NCBI GenBank assembly: GCA_020796225.1
Contig: CM036769.1
Coordinates: 1,851,001-1,915,000 of the forward strand
Source: Arion vulgaris
Lineage: Eukaryota; Mollusca; Gastropoda; Stylommatophora; Arionidae
Reading direction: 5' to 3'
Length of the DNA: 64,000 bases
The position numbers were made by a program, and so were the translations under genes. The notes under the pieces are model-generated. The model saw only the letters and a list, made by a program, of their open reading frames with translations, did no database searches and had not been told where the DNA came from. Shown here in pieces: positions 41,668-51,546 of this stretch (position 1 is the stretch's first letter; every line of letters starts with the position of its first letter).

Positions 41668-42174
41668 TTACGTAAAACTTTTACTTTCGTGCAGCCCCAA
41701 GGCAGGTTGATCACATCTAGCCCAGACCTTTCGACTGTGTCGTTTGTTTTGTAGTTCCGTACCATTATCAAGCGCTTCATAACTCGCCGATTTCTGCTGC
41801 GATACCGGGCTTAGACGAATAGTTCCTGTGTTCGCAGACGATATTTGACTATCAGAAGTGTAGTAGCAACTCATATTTGTATCCGTTCGGCCCCTTCTCA
41901 GTCTTCTATTTTCGCCCCTGCGTCCACTTCCCAAACAGCAAACACAAATTGCTTCACGGAACCCTCGCCGGAAGTGACGTGACATGAATCCGTAGACCAA
42001 TGGGTTCAGGCTGGAGTTTAGATATGAAAGAAGAAACATCGTCTGGCGTAGAGGTTTCAGGTGACCAATGTGAAGCTTTTCCAACACTCCCAAGGCGACC
42101 AGCAAGTTGTTTATTAGAATTGGGCCCCAGCAGACGGCGAATAGTACCACGACCACAATAAGCATTCGAATAAC
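41668..42174 (-). CDS. Class A GPCR, last exon (TM6, TM7, C-terminal tail)
   Basis: Membrane receptor that would couple an extracellular ligand, probably a neuropeptide, to G proteins. The minus-strand exon starts after the strong acceptor TTTTCTCTTCTCTTTCAG with VIRMLIVVVVLFAVCWGPIL (TM6 with a CWGP variant of CWxP). It passes through the third extracellular loop and TM7 with NSSLNPLVYGFMSR (NPxxY). Helix 8 RHFRRGFREAICVCC has likely palmitoylated cysteines. A 100-residue cytoplasmic tail rich in Arg and Ser ends at TAG 41668. The exon begins in phase 0, which fits the exon at 43676-43814. CWGP plus SRHFRRGF suggests a peptide-receptor subgroup (orphan/CNMamide/QRFP-like are guesses). No ligand can be assigned by eye. 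Confidence 0.9.
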   Translation of the reverse strand, partial: VIRMLIVVVVLFAVCWGPILINNLLVALGVLEKLHIGHLKPLRQTMFLLSYLNSSLNPLVYGFMSRHFRRGFREAICVCCLGSGRRGENRRLRRGRTDTNMSCYYTSDSQISSANTGTIRLSPVSQQKSASYEALDNGTELQNKRHSRKVWARCDQPALGLHESKSFT

Positions 42175-42240
42175 CTGAAAGAGAAGAGAAAATGTGATTT
42201 AGTGTTTGCGTTAGTGTGTATTAGAGACAAACATGGACAA
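42175..42240 (-). promoter_or_regulatory. GPCR intron 3' end (splice acceptor)
   Basis: The acceptor AG is at 42176-42175, preceded by an uninterrupted pyrimidine tract TTTTCTCTTCTCTTTC on the minus strand. Confidence 0.85.
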
Positions 42241-42640
42241 TAAGTAAAGCGTAGTCACAAAAATAACTACATGTGAAATGCGCTGCCTGCGAAAAACAAC
42301 ACCAGAAAAGACAATCACCAACATCAGCATAAGAAAGGAAGGTGGCACAGAACCTTGCTTGAATTACTTGAGAAACAAAGAATGAAGTGGTTTGGCCACT
42401 TAATAAGAATGCATCCAAACTCTACAGTATACAAAGTCTTCTCAGGACTTCAGGAAAAAAGGCGAGAGGAAGACCACGAAAAGGATGGTTAGATGGCATA
42501 GCAGAGTCCTGTCAAAGAGCAAAAATAACAATCACACAAGCTACCAGAACATCGCAAGACAAAAACAGAAAACCACGACACTGGGCAACAACCCGGAAGC
42601 AGTGTGACGACACAAGAAGAAGAAGATTAGTGTGTATTTA
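42240..42640 (+). mobile_element. LINE ORF2 3' tail, antisense in a GPCR intron
   Basis: The plus strand reads QRMKWFGHLIRMHPNSTVY-like, then ARGRPRKGWLDGIAESCQRA KITITQATRTSQDKNRKPRH. It belongs to the same lineage as the 32.3 and 38.6 kb copies. Confidence 0.85.
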
Positions 42641-42799
42641 CTTTCCCAATCGAAATATCTCTCACGTGTTCAATGTCTCACTGTCTCTCGCCATCTCTCT
42701 GACACACTCTCAAGCTATCTCTTTCTCATTCGTTATTACTATCTGACTATCTGTCACAACTTTACCATATAGACCCTATATGAGTACACGTGTCACAGA

Positions 42800-43080
42800 A
42801 GAGTCCTCCGTATATCATGGACATAGAAGAAAACAAACAGATATATCCAACCAAAAAAAAAAAAAAAAACCAACAAACTAAATGATGCTACAAATATGAA
42901 TGAGAAAATTAAGGTACTTTGGACATATAAAAAAAACGAAGGGTTGGAAATGACGATTATTCAAGGAGGCATCCCGACAAAGAGGAAGACTACAGAGAAG
43001 ATGGATTTAGGATTAACTGATATAATTTAAGCAAGACGGCTGCAGAGGCGGGGCATCTGGCCCTATGAGAGAGAGAAATT
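42800..43080 (+). mobile_element. LINE ORF2 3' tail (other lineage), decayed
   Basis: The plus strand reads LRRISWTWKKTNRYI, then MNEKIKVLWTYKKNEGLEMT IIQGGIPTKRKTTEKMDLG, with frameshifts and A-runs. Confidence 0.6.
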
Positions 43081-43214
43081 CTGACCGACTGTTAGTGTGC
43101 AAAGTTCTGCAAAGGACAAATTATTTAATGATGTCGATATTTTCTTGCTTATATGACAGAAAGTAAGTGGTCGAATGGTGAAACTTTGTGATGTTTTCTT
43201 GCATATAATCGTCA

Positions 43215-43440
43215 ACAAAGACGGAAGCAAAGGATAGTAACACTGCGACCTACAAGGCATGCCTTAAAAGGTGACTGAGGTAGGGGACTAGGAAGCTACC
43301 TAGTAAATAAAGAGCGCCGCAGAAATCGGATGTGCTGACCTACTTGCATGCGCATAACTATCACAACGTACACTCGCTCTTAGGCTCGGATCACATACAA
43401 ATCACAAAGAGTGGGTAACAAGTAGTCAATATGAAGCATT
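43215..43440 (+). mobile_element. Family 1 element
   Basis: ACACTGCGACCTACAAGGCA, AGGAAGCTACCTAGTAAATA, GATCACATACAAATCACAAA. Confidence 0.8.
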
Positions 43441-43675
43441 CGAAGAAGAAAAAGTGAATACAGAGAGTAAGCAAATAATTTATGAAGCAAGTGAGCATGG
43501 CAACCTTATAAGTACAGATTTGAACGGTCTGTTTTTATGGGCACGGTAGGTTGATTACACGTCCTTAATAAAGAGACTTGTGTGACGACAGTTTGGGACG
43601 CGAGATTAGTCCTTAAATACATAGACTGCTAAGATTTCAGTTGTAAATATATTTTTCTGAAGATAACCTGCACAC

Positions 43676-43814
43676 CTTTATTTTTTCTTGATCTATTCTC
43701 TCATTTCTTTCTTGCATTCTACCATCCCTGCAACTTCCTTGGCTGGACAGCTTGATACTTCTGTTACCAAACCTAGCTCGATGATTTGCGTATCCTCGAT
43801 ATGTAGTTGTTGAT
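43676..43814 (-). CDS. Class A GPCR exon encoding intracellular loop 3
   Basis: On the minus strand the acceptor GTCCTCTACAG precedes 139 bases: one base that completes CA|A from the previous exon, then 46 codons. These encode STTTYRGYANHRARFGNRSI and KLSSQGSCRDGRMQERNERI, ending DQEKIK, a basic loop leading into TM6. The donor AAG|GTGTGC is weaker than consensus. Both codon phases match the neighbouring exons (phase 2 in, phase 0 out), which is the main support. The acceptor is separated from a (TA)n tract by about 10 bases. Confidence 0.82.
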
Positions 43815-43818
43815 CTGT

Positions 43819-43825
<7 letters not shown>

Positions 43826-43872
<47 letters not shown>
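43826..43872. repeat. (TA)n microsatellite abutting a GPCR splice acceptor
   Basis: About 22 TA units. On the gene strand they lie directly upstream of TGTCCTCTACAG, in the position of the branch point/pyrimidine tract. Confidence 0.95.
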
Positions 43873-43877
<5 letters not shown>

Positions 43878-43929
43878 GTTAAGCATGTATGTGACAATAA
43901 TCTTCAAAATCTTATATTATCTACATACA

Positions 43930-44270
43930 CTACATTAGTATAGTTGTTAGTGAACTCGCTTGTTAGACTAGTGGTGCGGGTTCATTTCCACAAGTGGACG
44001 TGGCATTTTTTCCAACCGTAACGGCTCCCATGTCGACCCAGCCTCAACTGGGAACCAGGAAAAGCGCTGAAAGTAAAGGCGGCCAGCGTGATGTTGAGCA
44101 CATCACTCATCGTGTGCCGACAGTCAATGAAAAATACGGACCTAACACCGTATTACCATATATAGTCGCCGTCAAGCTGTTCAGGTTAGGACTTTTCATT
44201 TATGCTCACAATAGAAAAAAATCTTTAGCCTTACCGTGATTTGAACATGGGTCTCTAGCATGGGAGCCAC
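43930..44270 (+). mobile_element. tRNA-like SINE head and unassigned sequence
   Basis: AGTTGTTAGTGAACTCGCTT GTTAGACTAG and GTGCGGGTTCATTTCC resemble box A/box B. The rest to 44270 has no match in this window. Confidence 0.5.
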
Positions 44271-44379
44271 GCTCTAATCTATTCGACCAGACGTTTCTCT
44301 AAAAGCGGTATTACATGCAGTAAAGACAAGTTTAAAAAATATTTTGTTTTGTTTATCGATTTCAAAACAGCAATTATCA

Positions 44380-44620
44380 TCATCATCTTGTAGCTTGCCC
44401 TGAGCAGAACTACGACACATTGACAGTCTTTTGGAATTTCTCTCGTAGGCCAAATGTCTCGCCACTGCAGCTGTCATTCTTAAACTATCAGTTACATCCT
44501 GAATCCATCTTCTTCGTGGTCTTCCTCTTCTCCTCTTTGCCAGGATGCCTCCTTCCATGATGGTCTTCTCTAGCCTTCATGTCTCTATATGTCCAAAATA
44601 GATCAATTTTCTCTTTCTTA
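44380..44620 (-). mobile_element. LINE ORF2 3' tail
   Basis: The minus strand reads TIMEGGILAKRRRGRPRRRW IQDVTDSLRMTAAVARHLAY ER. Same lineage as 55680-55925 and 17-225. Confidence 0.85.
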
Positions 44621-44639
44621 TTTGTAAGATAAAAGTATT

Positions 44640-44900
44640 ATCGATATAAGGAAAGTAAAACTATGTAGCAATGTCGATATAAGGAAAGACTGCAGTAAAA
44701 CTATGTAGCAATGTCGATATAAGGAAAGACTGCAGTAAAGCTATGTAGCAATGTCGATATAAGGAAAGACTGCAGTAAAACTATGTAGCAATGTCGATAT
44801 AATGGAAGACTGCAATAAAACTATGTAGCAATGTCGATATAATGGAAGACTGCAATAAAACTATGTAGCAATGTCGATATAAGGAAAGACTGCAGTAAAA
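44640..44900. repeat. 40-bp minisatellite x 6
   Basis: Unit AGCAATGTCGATATAAGGAA + AGACTGCAGTAAAACTATGT. It ends by merging into the retroposon-like sequence that follows, whose first bases share CTGCAGTAAAACTAT. Confidence 0.93.
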
Positions 44901-45245
44901 CTATATAGCAACGGCGAAACACGTAAACAACAAAGTACTGTAGTTTTACCCAAAACAATAACAATACACAGCAACGTTTCGACCAATAGGACTTTATCAA
45001 GCAACGGATAAACATAAGTGAAGAAATTCACTTGTTACACGGCACAGACCATATGGAATCAGACAACGTTAGGAATTTATTGTCCGATTCTATATGTTCT
45101 GTGCCGTGTAAGAAGTGAAATTCTTCACTTCTGTTGTATCCTTTTCTTGATAAAGTCATTTTGGTGGAAACGTTGCTGTGTATCATTATTTCTGTTATAT
45201 TCTGTCAAACTACAGTACTTCGTTTGTACGTGTTTCGTCATATGA
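44893..45245. repeat. Long imperfect inverted repeat (two opposed retroposon copies)
   Basis: The left arm (AAAGTACTGTAGTTTTACCC ... CAGCAACGTTTCGACC ... TTTATCAAGC ... TTCACTTGTTACACGGCACAGA) is mirrored by the right arm (TCTGTGCCGTGTAAGAAGTG ... CTTGATAAAGTCATTTTGGT ... AAACGTTGCTGTG ... AACTACAGTACTTCG). The hairpin lies about 40 bp downstream of the GPCR donor at 45285. The arm sequence is that of the copy-B retroposon at 22698-22831. Confidence 0.85.
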
Positions 45246-45285
45246 CAACAGTATTGTAATAAATTATCAGAGACAGACAACTTAC

Positions 45286-45488
45286 TGGGTCTGTGTGGCT
45301 TGACGTCGAAACTTTGTACATCTGGATAGTTCCAGACAAATGGTAGTATACGATACAATCATAACACCAACAGGCACCAGAAAAAGTATCACCAACATAT
45401 AGCACTCAAATATTATCGCATATTCAGGTTTTGTCCACTCTTTAGTACACCAGTATGCTTTGTGTAGCTCTCCAACTTGTTTATGTTT
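45286..45488 (-). CDS. Class A GPCR exon: extracellular loop 2, TM5, start of loop 3
   Basis: Minus strand, 67 codons plus two bases, bounded by acceptor CTTGTACTCTGACAG and donor CCA|GTAAGT. It encodes KHKQVGELHKAYWCTKEWTK (the Cys is the likely disulfide partner of TM3) and FECYMLVILFLVPVGVMIVS (TM5 with conserved Pro). It ends YTTICLELSRC TKFRRQATQT. It starts in phase 0, matching the TM4 exon, and ends in phase 2, matching the loop-3 exon. A longer frame on the same strand that starts MYRILPFVWNYPDV is an out-of-register shadow. The acceptor lies in the first unit of a tandem array, so several equivalent acceptors exist upstream. Confidence 0.87.
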
Positions 45489-45835
45489 CTGTCAGAGTAC
45501 AAGGCAGTGTTTATCTTTCTGTCAGAGTACAAGACAGTGTTATGTTTCTGTCAGAGTACAAGGCAGTGTTTATCTTTCTGTCAGAGTACAAGACAGTGTT
45601 ATGTTTCTGTCAGAGTACAAGGCAGTGTTATGTTTCTGTGAGCGGACAAGACAGTATTATGTTTATGTGAGCGGACAAGACAGTGTTATGTTTATGTGAG
45701 CGGACAAGACAGTATTATGTTTATGTGAGCGGACAAGACAGTGTTATGTTTATGTGAGCGGACAAGGCAGTGTTATGTTTCTGTGAGCGGACAAGACAGT
45801 ATTATGTTTCTGTGAGCGGACAAGGCAGTGTTATG
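45489..45835. repeat. 29-30 bp minisatellite, about 12 copies, carrying the acceptor motif in each unit
   Basis: Units of TTATGTTTCTGTCAGAGTAC + AAGGCAGTG; distal units have GAGCGGAC for CAGAGTAC. On the GPCR strand each proximal unit reads CCTTGTACTCTGACAG|AAAC, identical to the acceptor used for the loop-2 exon. Confidence 0.93.
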
Positions 45836-45997
45836 TTAGCTATTAGTAGTAGTATCAGTGGTAGTTGTAATAGTAGTATATGTGGTAGTTATAATAGTAG
45901 TATCAGTAGTAGTTGTAGTAGTAATAGTAATGTCAATAATAATTGTAGTAGTAATAGTAGTATCAGGGGTATAAATAGTAGTAATAGTAGTAATACG
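45836..45997. repeat. (AGT)n-type impure microsatellite
   Basis: Irregular TAGTAGTAGTATCAGTGGTA sequence. The flanking elements at 45998 and 46416 are embedded in it, and it resumes at 46235-46370. Confidence 0.9.
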
Positions 45998-46234
45998 CAG
46001 AGTGTTCAAGATAAAAGTAGCATGTCATGGGAACCAATCTGGCATATATTTATGAAAATGAGAAGGTTCAATAATGACGTAGTAAAGGTCAAGTACGTGA
46101 AGGAAGCAGCTATAAACCAATGTGACGTAGGACGAGCTAGTCAGAACCGGTTTGAATAATAAATAGACAAAACGCAATGCGTAACTGGCAACTTTTCATT
46201 TGTCAATCGGGCTACTTTTATCTTGAACACACTG
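45998..46234. mobile_element. MITE with 24-bp TIRs, copy 1 (237 bp)
   Basis: CAGAGTGTTCAAGATAAAAG TAGC at the left and GCTACTTTTATCTTGAACAC ACTG at the right. Non-coding. It lies in AGT repeats, so the TSD cannot be read. Confidence 0.85.
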
Positions 46235-46415
46235 TAGTAGTATCAGTAATAGTTATAGTATCAGTAGTTAGTAGTTGTATCAGTCGTAGTTGTAGTTGTA
46301 TCAGTCGTAGTTAGTAGTTGTATCAGTCGTAGTTAGTAGTTGTATCAGTCGTAGTTAGTAGTTGTAGTGGTAATACTACGATTCAAGATAAAATATACTA
46401 TGATTCAAGATAAAA
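46235..46415. repeat. 22-bp GTAGTTAGTAGTTGTATCAGTC repeats
   Basis: About four degenerate copies plus two stray partial TIRs (GATTCAAGATAAAA). Confidence 0.8.
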
Positions 46416-46684
46416 GGTGTTCAAGATAAAAGCGGCCCGAGTGACACATCGAAAGTTGCCAGTTACTTATTGCCGTTGTGTCTATTTACTATTTAAACCA
46501 GTTCTGACTAGCTCGTCCTACGTCATATGTGTTCATCGTCCCTTCCCGCACTATAATTACACAACCTTGACCTATATACGTCATAACTGAACCTTCTCAT
46601 TTAAAAAAAAAACATATGCCAGATTAGCTCCCTTGACGGCGATGCTTCCTTAACGACGAGGCTGCTTTTATCTTGAACACCCTG
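46416..46684. mobile_element. MITE copy 2, opposite orientation (about 269 bp)
   Basis: GGTGTTCAAGATAAAAGCGG ... CTGCTTTTATCTTGAACACC CTG. The interior is the reverse complement of copy 1 (ACCAGTTCTGACTAGCTCGT versus ACGAGCTAGTCAGAACCGGT). Confidence 0.85.
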
Positions 46685-46714
46685 TAGTAGTATTAGTGGT
46701 AGAATCCACTCCCT

Positions 46715-46972
46715 TAACTATGTAAAGAATGTAACCACCTGGTTACGTCAAGAATACAACTACTTAACTATGTGAAGAATGTAACCACCTGGTTACGTCA
46801 AGAATATAACTACTTAACTATATGAAGAATGTAACCACCTGGTTACGTCAAGAATATAACTACTTAACTATGTGAAGAATGTAACCACCTGGTTACGTCA
46901 AGAATATAACTACTTAAGTATGTGAAGAATGTAACCACCTGGTTATGTCAAGAATATAACAACTATATGAAG
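46715..46972. repeat. 50-bp minisatellite x 5
   Basis: Unit GAATGTAACCACCTGGTTAC + GTCAAGAATATAACTACTTAACTATGTGAA. Each unit contains the palindrome GTAACCACCTGGTTAC. Confidence 0.94.
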
Positions 46973-47404
46973 AATCCCATCACATGAGCTCGCGACAAAA
47001 GCTAACAACAATACGTGAGTGATTTAACCATCCTCTAACACTAGAGCTCCATGTCTCTATATGTATTCATAACTCAACAACTTAATTTGTGGAAGGGCCC
47101 TTGAAATTGCTTTGTCTAAGGCCCCATTAATCCTGTCGGATGGGGTCTAGAGTGCACTAAGACAGCGAACGGCATATTACAATACTCTATCATCTTCAAT
47201 GAAACACACACGCGTACACATTGTGGTGCAGGGGAAGTAATCGTGATATTTACAAGCAGATGACCTCCCCTTCGTCGTTCACTTTCTGCATTCAATATTG
47301 GGCAGTTCCTGCATGCTGAATTTTTCTTATGTGGTCTTATAAATCCTATCTAACATATGGGCACATATGGTCAGCATACAAATTAAGCCAGATATAAAGT
47401 CAGT
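46973..47404. other. No recognised feature
   Basis: Unique-looking intronic sequence of the GPCR, with a few scattered CpGs. Confidence 0.5.
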
Positions 47405-47980
47405 GAGAGAACCGGACTAGCGTAGTTGTTAGTGAGCTTGATTCTTAGCCGTGTGGCCCGGGTTCAATTCTATGTTGTTTAGTGCACAAGATGGAACTGG
47501 GTAGGTTTTTTTTATCTCCGTCTTATAAGTTTTATCGTCCGTCTCCGATAGGACTAAGAATTCGATCTCACCTACACTGAGATCAGAGATCTCTAGCAAA
47601 TTATCCACGAGGGAGCGAACTGAGTACCTTCATAACGAGAGGCGAGCGCCTAACTTCTTCACCACAGAGACCACGTTTAATGCTTACATTACTAAGGGCG
47701 ATAACTGCATCTGATATGTTCTGTTTTAAAGACCGGTCGCTCAATCTAAAACGCCCGTGTATTGCCGAGGTTTGCAAGGGGAGCAAAGAATAGTACCACT
47801 GCGACTTACAAGGCATATCGTAGGTGACGACTAAGGTAGGGGCCTAGGAAGCTACCTAGTAATTAAAAAGCGTCGCAGAAATTGGATATCCTGGCCTACT
47901 TGTAGATGCATAACTCACTCTAAGGCTCAGATCACATACAAATCACGAAGAGTGGTTTAACAGGTGGTTGATATGGAGCG
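47405..47980. mobile_element. SINE head, family 4 fragment and family 1 element in a row
   Basis: 47413-47475 tRNA-like (AGCGTAGTTGTTAGTGAGCT, GCCCGGGTTCAATTCT). 47520-47675 family 4 (CACTGAGATCAGAGATCTCT ... CTTCACCACAGAGACC). 47750-47975 family 1 (GACTTACAAGGCATATCGTA, AGGAAGCTACCTAGTAATTA). Confidence 0.72.
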
Positions 47981-48084
47981 TTCGAAGAAAATAAAGAATC
48001 TAAAAGAATCGACGACAGAGCATTTTCGCTGTGTATTTCAGACGACATGTTCTATCAGTTTAGAAAGTCTGTGTACCTTCTTCT

Positions 48085-48330
48085 TCTTCTTTGCGTTCGT
48101 AATTTACTTCCAATTTTAATCACTCTTTGTGATATGTTTGATCTTTGCCAAGAACATGTATACGTTGCACATTGGTTTGGTAGGGCCCTAAACGCATAGA
48201 CTTCTATACGTTAAGGACACATGTATCCGATTTCAGCCAAACCTCCTTAGTCTTCTCTTACGACATGCGTGGCAGGTAACAGTGGTTCTATTCTTTCCAC
48301 CCCAAATTTGGGCCCCGTAACCACTCAGGG
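48085..48330 (-). mobile_element. Dispersed family 2, inverted copy
   Basis: Reverse complement of 7385-7640: TTTGATCTTTGCCAAGAACA, GTTGCACATTGGTTTGGTAG, TCTTACGACATGCGTGGCAG, CCCCAAATTTGGGCCC. Confidence 0.78.
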
Positions 48331-48790
48331 GTGTCCGTGTACCAATATTATGCTGAGTTAAGTAAGACTGTATGCCATGAGAGCTAATGAAATCAGAGAC
48401 ATATTTCATCAACCACCAGTATGAACTATTATGAGAAAGAGAAGACAGAGATACGTTGGGCATACTCTGTGAGTAAATAATCAAAGAATAACAATGCAGG
48501 AAATAAAGTGGAAATAAAAAGTCTTCTCTTACGACATGCGTGGCAGGTAACAGTGGTTCTATTCTTTCCACCCCAAATTTGGGCCCAGTAACCACTCGGG
48601 GTGTCCAGTGTACCAATATTATGCTGAGTTAAGTAAGACTGTATGCCATGAGAGCTAATGAAATCAGAGACATATTTCATCAACCACCAGTATGAACTAT
48701 TATGAGAAAGAGAAGACAGAGATACGTTGGGCATACTCTGTGAGTAAATAATCAAAGAATAACAATGCAGGAAATAAAGTGGAAATAAAA
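48252..48790. repeat. About 270-bp tandem duplication x 2
   Basis: 48252-48521 and 48522-48790 both run from GTCTTCTCTTACGACATGCG to GGAAATAAAGTGGAAATAAA with a handful of differences. The unit begins inside the family-2 element. Confidence 0.93.
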
Positions 48791-49014
48791 TGGCCAAGAT
48801 ATGTGTATGTGTATGGCCCTTTTCATCTTTACAGACGGTCAGTAGGCAAGTGTTTTACTGTGACAACTTCTGAGTTTTCGCTTTTCTCTCTTGTTGTTCA
48901 GCTCGTACATAAGTCTCTTCTCAAAAGACTCTGCGCCCTTCCGTAATTTGGCTTTCCACACAACTCTGTCATCAGCTAGTCCCTCCCATGTGCTGGGATC
49001 TATAGAAAAGTTTT
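48791..49014. other. No firm feature; probably 3' end of the LINE that follows
   Basis: GC-moderate sequence with minus-strand LINE-like codons continuing from 49015. Confidence 0.4.
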
Positions 49015-51375
49015 TCATTGAGGTTTTGCAGACATCTTTATATCTGAGCAGTGGTCTGCCCTGGTGCCTCTTCCCTCCGAAAGTTCACAGAACAACATTT
49101 GTTTTGGTATGCGATAAGTTTCCATTCTTCTCACATGTCCCAACCATCTTAGTCGTCTACTGCTGAGCATGCCCATGATGGAAGGCAGATTTGCACGTTG
49201 TAGTACTTCAGTATTGGTTATCTTGTCGTACCACCTGATGTTCATAATCTTGCGGAGACATCGAAGGTGAAAGATGTTAAGTCTCCTCTCGTGTCTTGAG
49301 TAGGCTGTCCATGTTTCTGAGCCATATAGTAAAGAACTAATTACACAGGCTCGATATATTTGAGTCTTCGTCTGCAATGTCAATTTTTGTTGTCCCACGC
49401 TCGCTTTGATAGTTTGCCGAATGTAGTAGCGGCACTCCTTATACGAGCGTTGATTTCCTCGTCAAGAGAAAGGCTGGCAGTGACCGTGGACCCAAGATAG
49501 CAGAATTTTTGCACTGGTGTTGGATGGTCGCCATTTAAAGTGATGTTTGATGTCTTACCTCCTGACATAATACAACTGTTTTGGAGACACTTATTGTCAG
49601 AGAAAAGAGGTCGCATGCCTTTGACAAATTATTAATTAGACTTTGCAGTGTGGTCTCACTGTGGGCGACTAAGGCAGCATCGTCAGCGAAAGGAGGTCCT
49701 TGAGAAGTATTTCCGTCGTTTTTGTCTTGGCTCTTAAGCGAGCCAAGTTAAACAGTGAACCATCAGATCTAGTGCGGATGAAAACATCACCATCAGCGTC
49801 CCCTAAGGCGTGGTTCAAAGGACTGCGAAGAAGATACCAAAGAGAGTGGGGGCAAGGACACAGCCCTGCTTGACTCCACTCTTAACCTCAAAACTATCAG
49901 ATGTGCTGCCATCGAACTGTATGCTGGCTTTCATGCCCTCATGGAAGGAAACAATCAATTGGAGCAACTTTGGGGGACAACCAATATACTTCAATATTTT
50001 ATAAAGACTTGGCCTGCTGACTGTGTCGAATGCCTTAGTTAAATCCACGAAAGCAATACATAGAGGCTTGTTCTGCTCTCTGCACTTCTCTTGTAGCTGT
50101 CGAAGGGTAAATATCATGTCAGTTGTTGACCGTCTAGCTCTGAATCCACATTGTGACTCTGGAAGAACACGCTCCGCCAGTTTCTGTAGTCGTTTTGAAA
50201 GGACTAGTGCAAAGCTTTGCCTGTTACGCTTAGAAGGAGATGCCTCTGTAGTTGTTACAATCCCCCTTGTCCCCTTTGTTTTTATAGAGTGTCACTATCT
50301 TTGCATCCCTCATGTCCTGAGGAAGTGTTCCCTCTCTCAAGCACTGAATAAGGAGATTGTAGAGGTGGGGCAGCAGGACATCCCTATTGTATTTGAGGAT
50401 TTCTGCAGGAATGTTGTCTAGTCCTGATGCCTTGCCATTTGAAAGTTTGTTGATTGCTTCGGAAAGTTCCTGCTCCGTGGGTTCGGTATCCAGCTCGGTT
50501 TGGTCATGATGTTTCGGTATGATCTGATCGAGGACTGGGTGTGCTGGTTTCTCCACAGAGTAAAGATTGGAATAGTGTTCCACCCATCTTTCGAGCTGTT
50601 TGGTCATATCTGTTATTGGCTCACCTGTTTCTGATCTTAGTGGTGCAATTTTTGTTATGTTTGGTCCCAGAGCTACTCTGATATTTTCGTACATTGCCTT
50701 GGTGTTGCCCATATCTGCAGCATTTTGTATCGCAGAACACAGATTTGACCAGTATTCATTTGCACACCTCCTTGACTCTCGTTGCAATACTGATTTTGTG
50801 TGTCGAAGATGGTCCTTTGAACTTTGCGAGGGTTTATTTTTGTGATTTATTAGAGCTCTTTTCTTTTCCTCAAGTAGAGGGCTTAGGGTTGTTTCATTTT
50901 GTTCTACCCAGTCTTTGTTGGAGAATTTCTTGGTGCCAAATGAGTCAATGGCACAGTCATATATGTTAGATTTTAGAATGTTCCACTTTTCGTCTACTCT
51001 ACATTCTCCCATTTCATTCTCACACAGAGCAGTAAACGCCTTTCTGAAAGTCTCCCTATTCTCTGTCATCCCCATTTTGGTGACGCTGACTTTGGGTTTG
51101 GGTGGTCTTCTTGTTGAATAGGTTTTCCTTGGAAGTATTTTGACTTTGCTGATAACTAGTGCATGATCTGTATCACAGTCCGCGCTGTGGAAAGTACGTG
51201 TGATTTTCACTGTGTTGATGTGTTGTCTGCGTGTGAGTACAAAATCAAGCTGGTGCCAGTGACCTGATCTTGGGTGGCACCATGACACCTGTGTCTGTGT
51301 TTGACAGAAAAAACGTATTTGTCACACACATGTTGTTTTGGGAGCAGAATTCAAGCAGTCTTTGACCATTATGAT
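49015..51375 (-). mobile_element. EN-RT non-LTR retrotransposon, 5'-truncated, frameshifted
   Basis: Antisense-to-window (sense to the GPCR). Minus-strand order: end of the APE-type endonuclease (NGQRLLEFCSQNNMCVTNTF, SWCHPRSGHWHQLDFVLTRR, DCDTDHALV), linker, then RT. RT has KIVTLYKNKGDKGDCNNYRG IS, QCGFRARRSTTDMIFTLRQL, catalytic FVDLTKAFD, GVKQGCVLAPTLF and the FADD box near 49690. Next come CYLGSTVTASLSLDEEINAR, IYRACVISSLLYGSETWT, HLRCLRKIMNIRWYDKI and SRRLRWLGHVRRM. At least three frameshifts break it. No RNase H is seen. RTE-like is my best placement, with the clade uncertain. Confidence 0.93.
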
Positions 51376-51474
51376 GCTCTAAGGAAACTCTGAAAAACTT
51401 TACTGAGAGCGGCGAGAAATATTGGGCTCAACTTAATAGAATAGAATGAGCAAGTTGTGTAAGATAAAGTTGAA

Positions 51475-51477
<3 letters not shown>

Positions 51478-51543
<66 letters not shown>
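51478..51543. repeat. (TA)n microsatellite
   Basis: About 32 TA units. The MITE at 51545 inserted at its right edge. Confidence 0.97.

Positions 51544-51544
<1 letters not shown>

Positions 51545-51546
<2 letters not shown>

Noticed and set aside
44018..44239. 81-codon plus-strand frame as a gene
   Set aside because: No start context, splice evidence or conserved motif; composition is unremarkable.
45125..45358. 77-codon minus-strand frame starting MYRILPFVWNYPDV
   Set aside because: Out of register with the GPCR exon that occupies the same bases; the TM5 frame has the conserved residues and phase-consistent splice sites.
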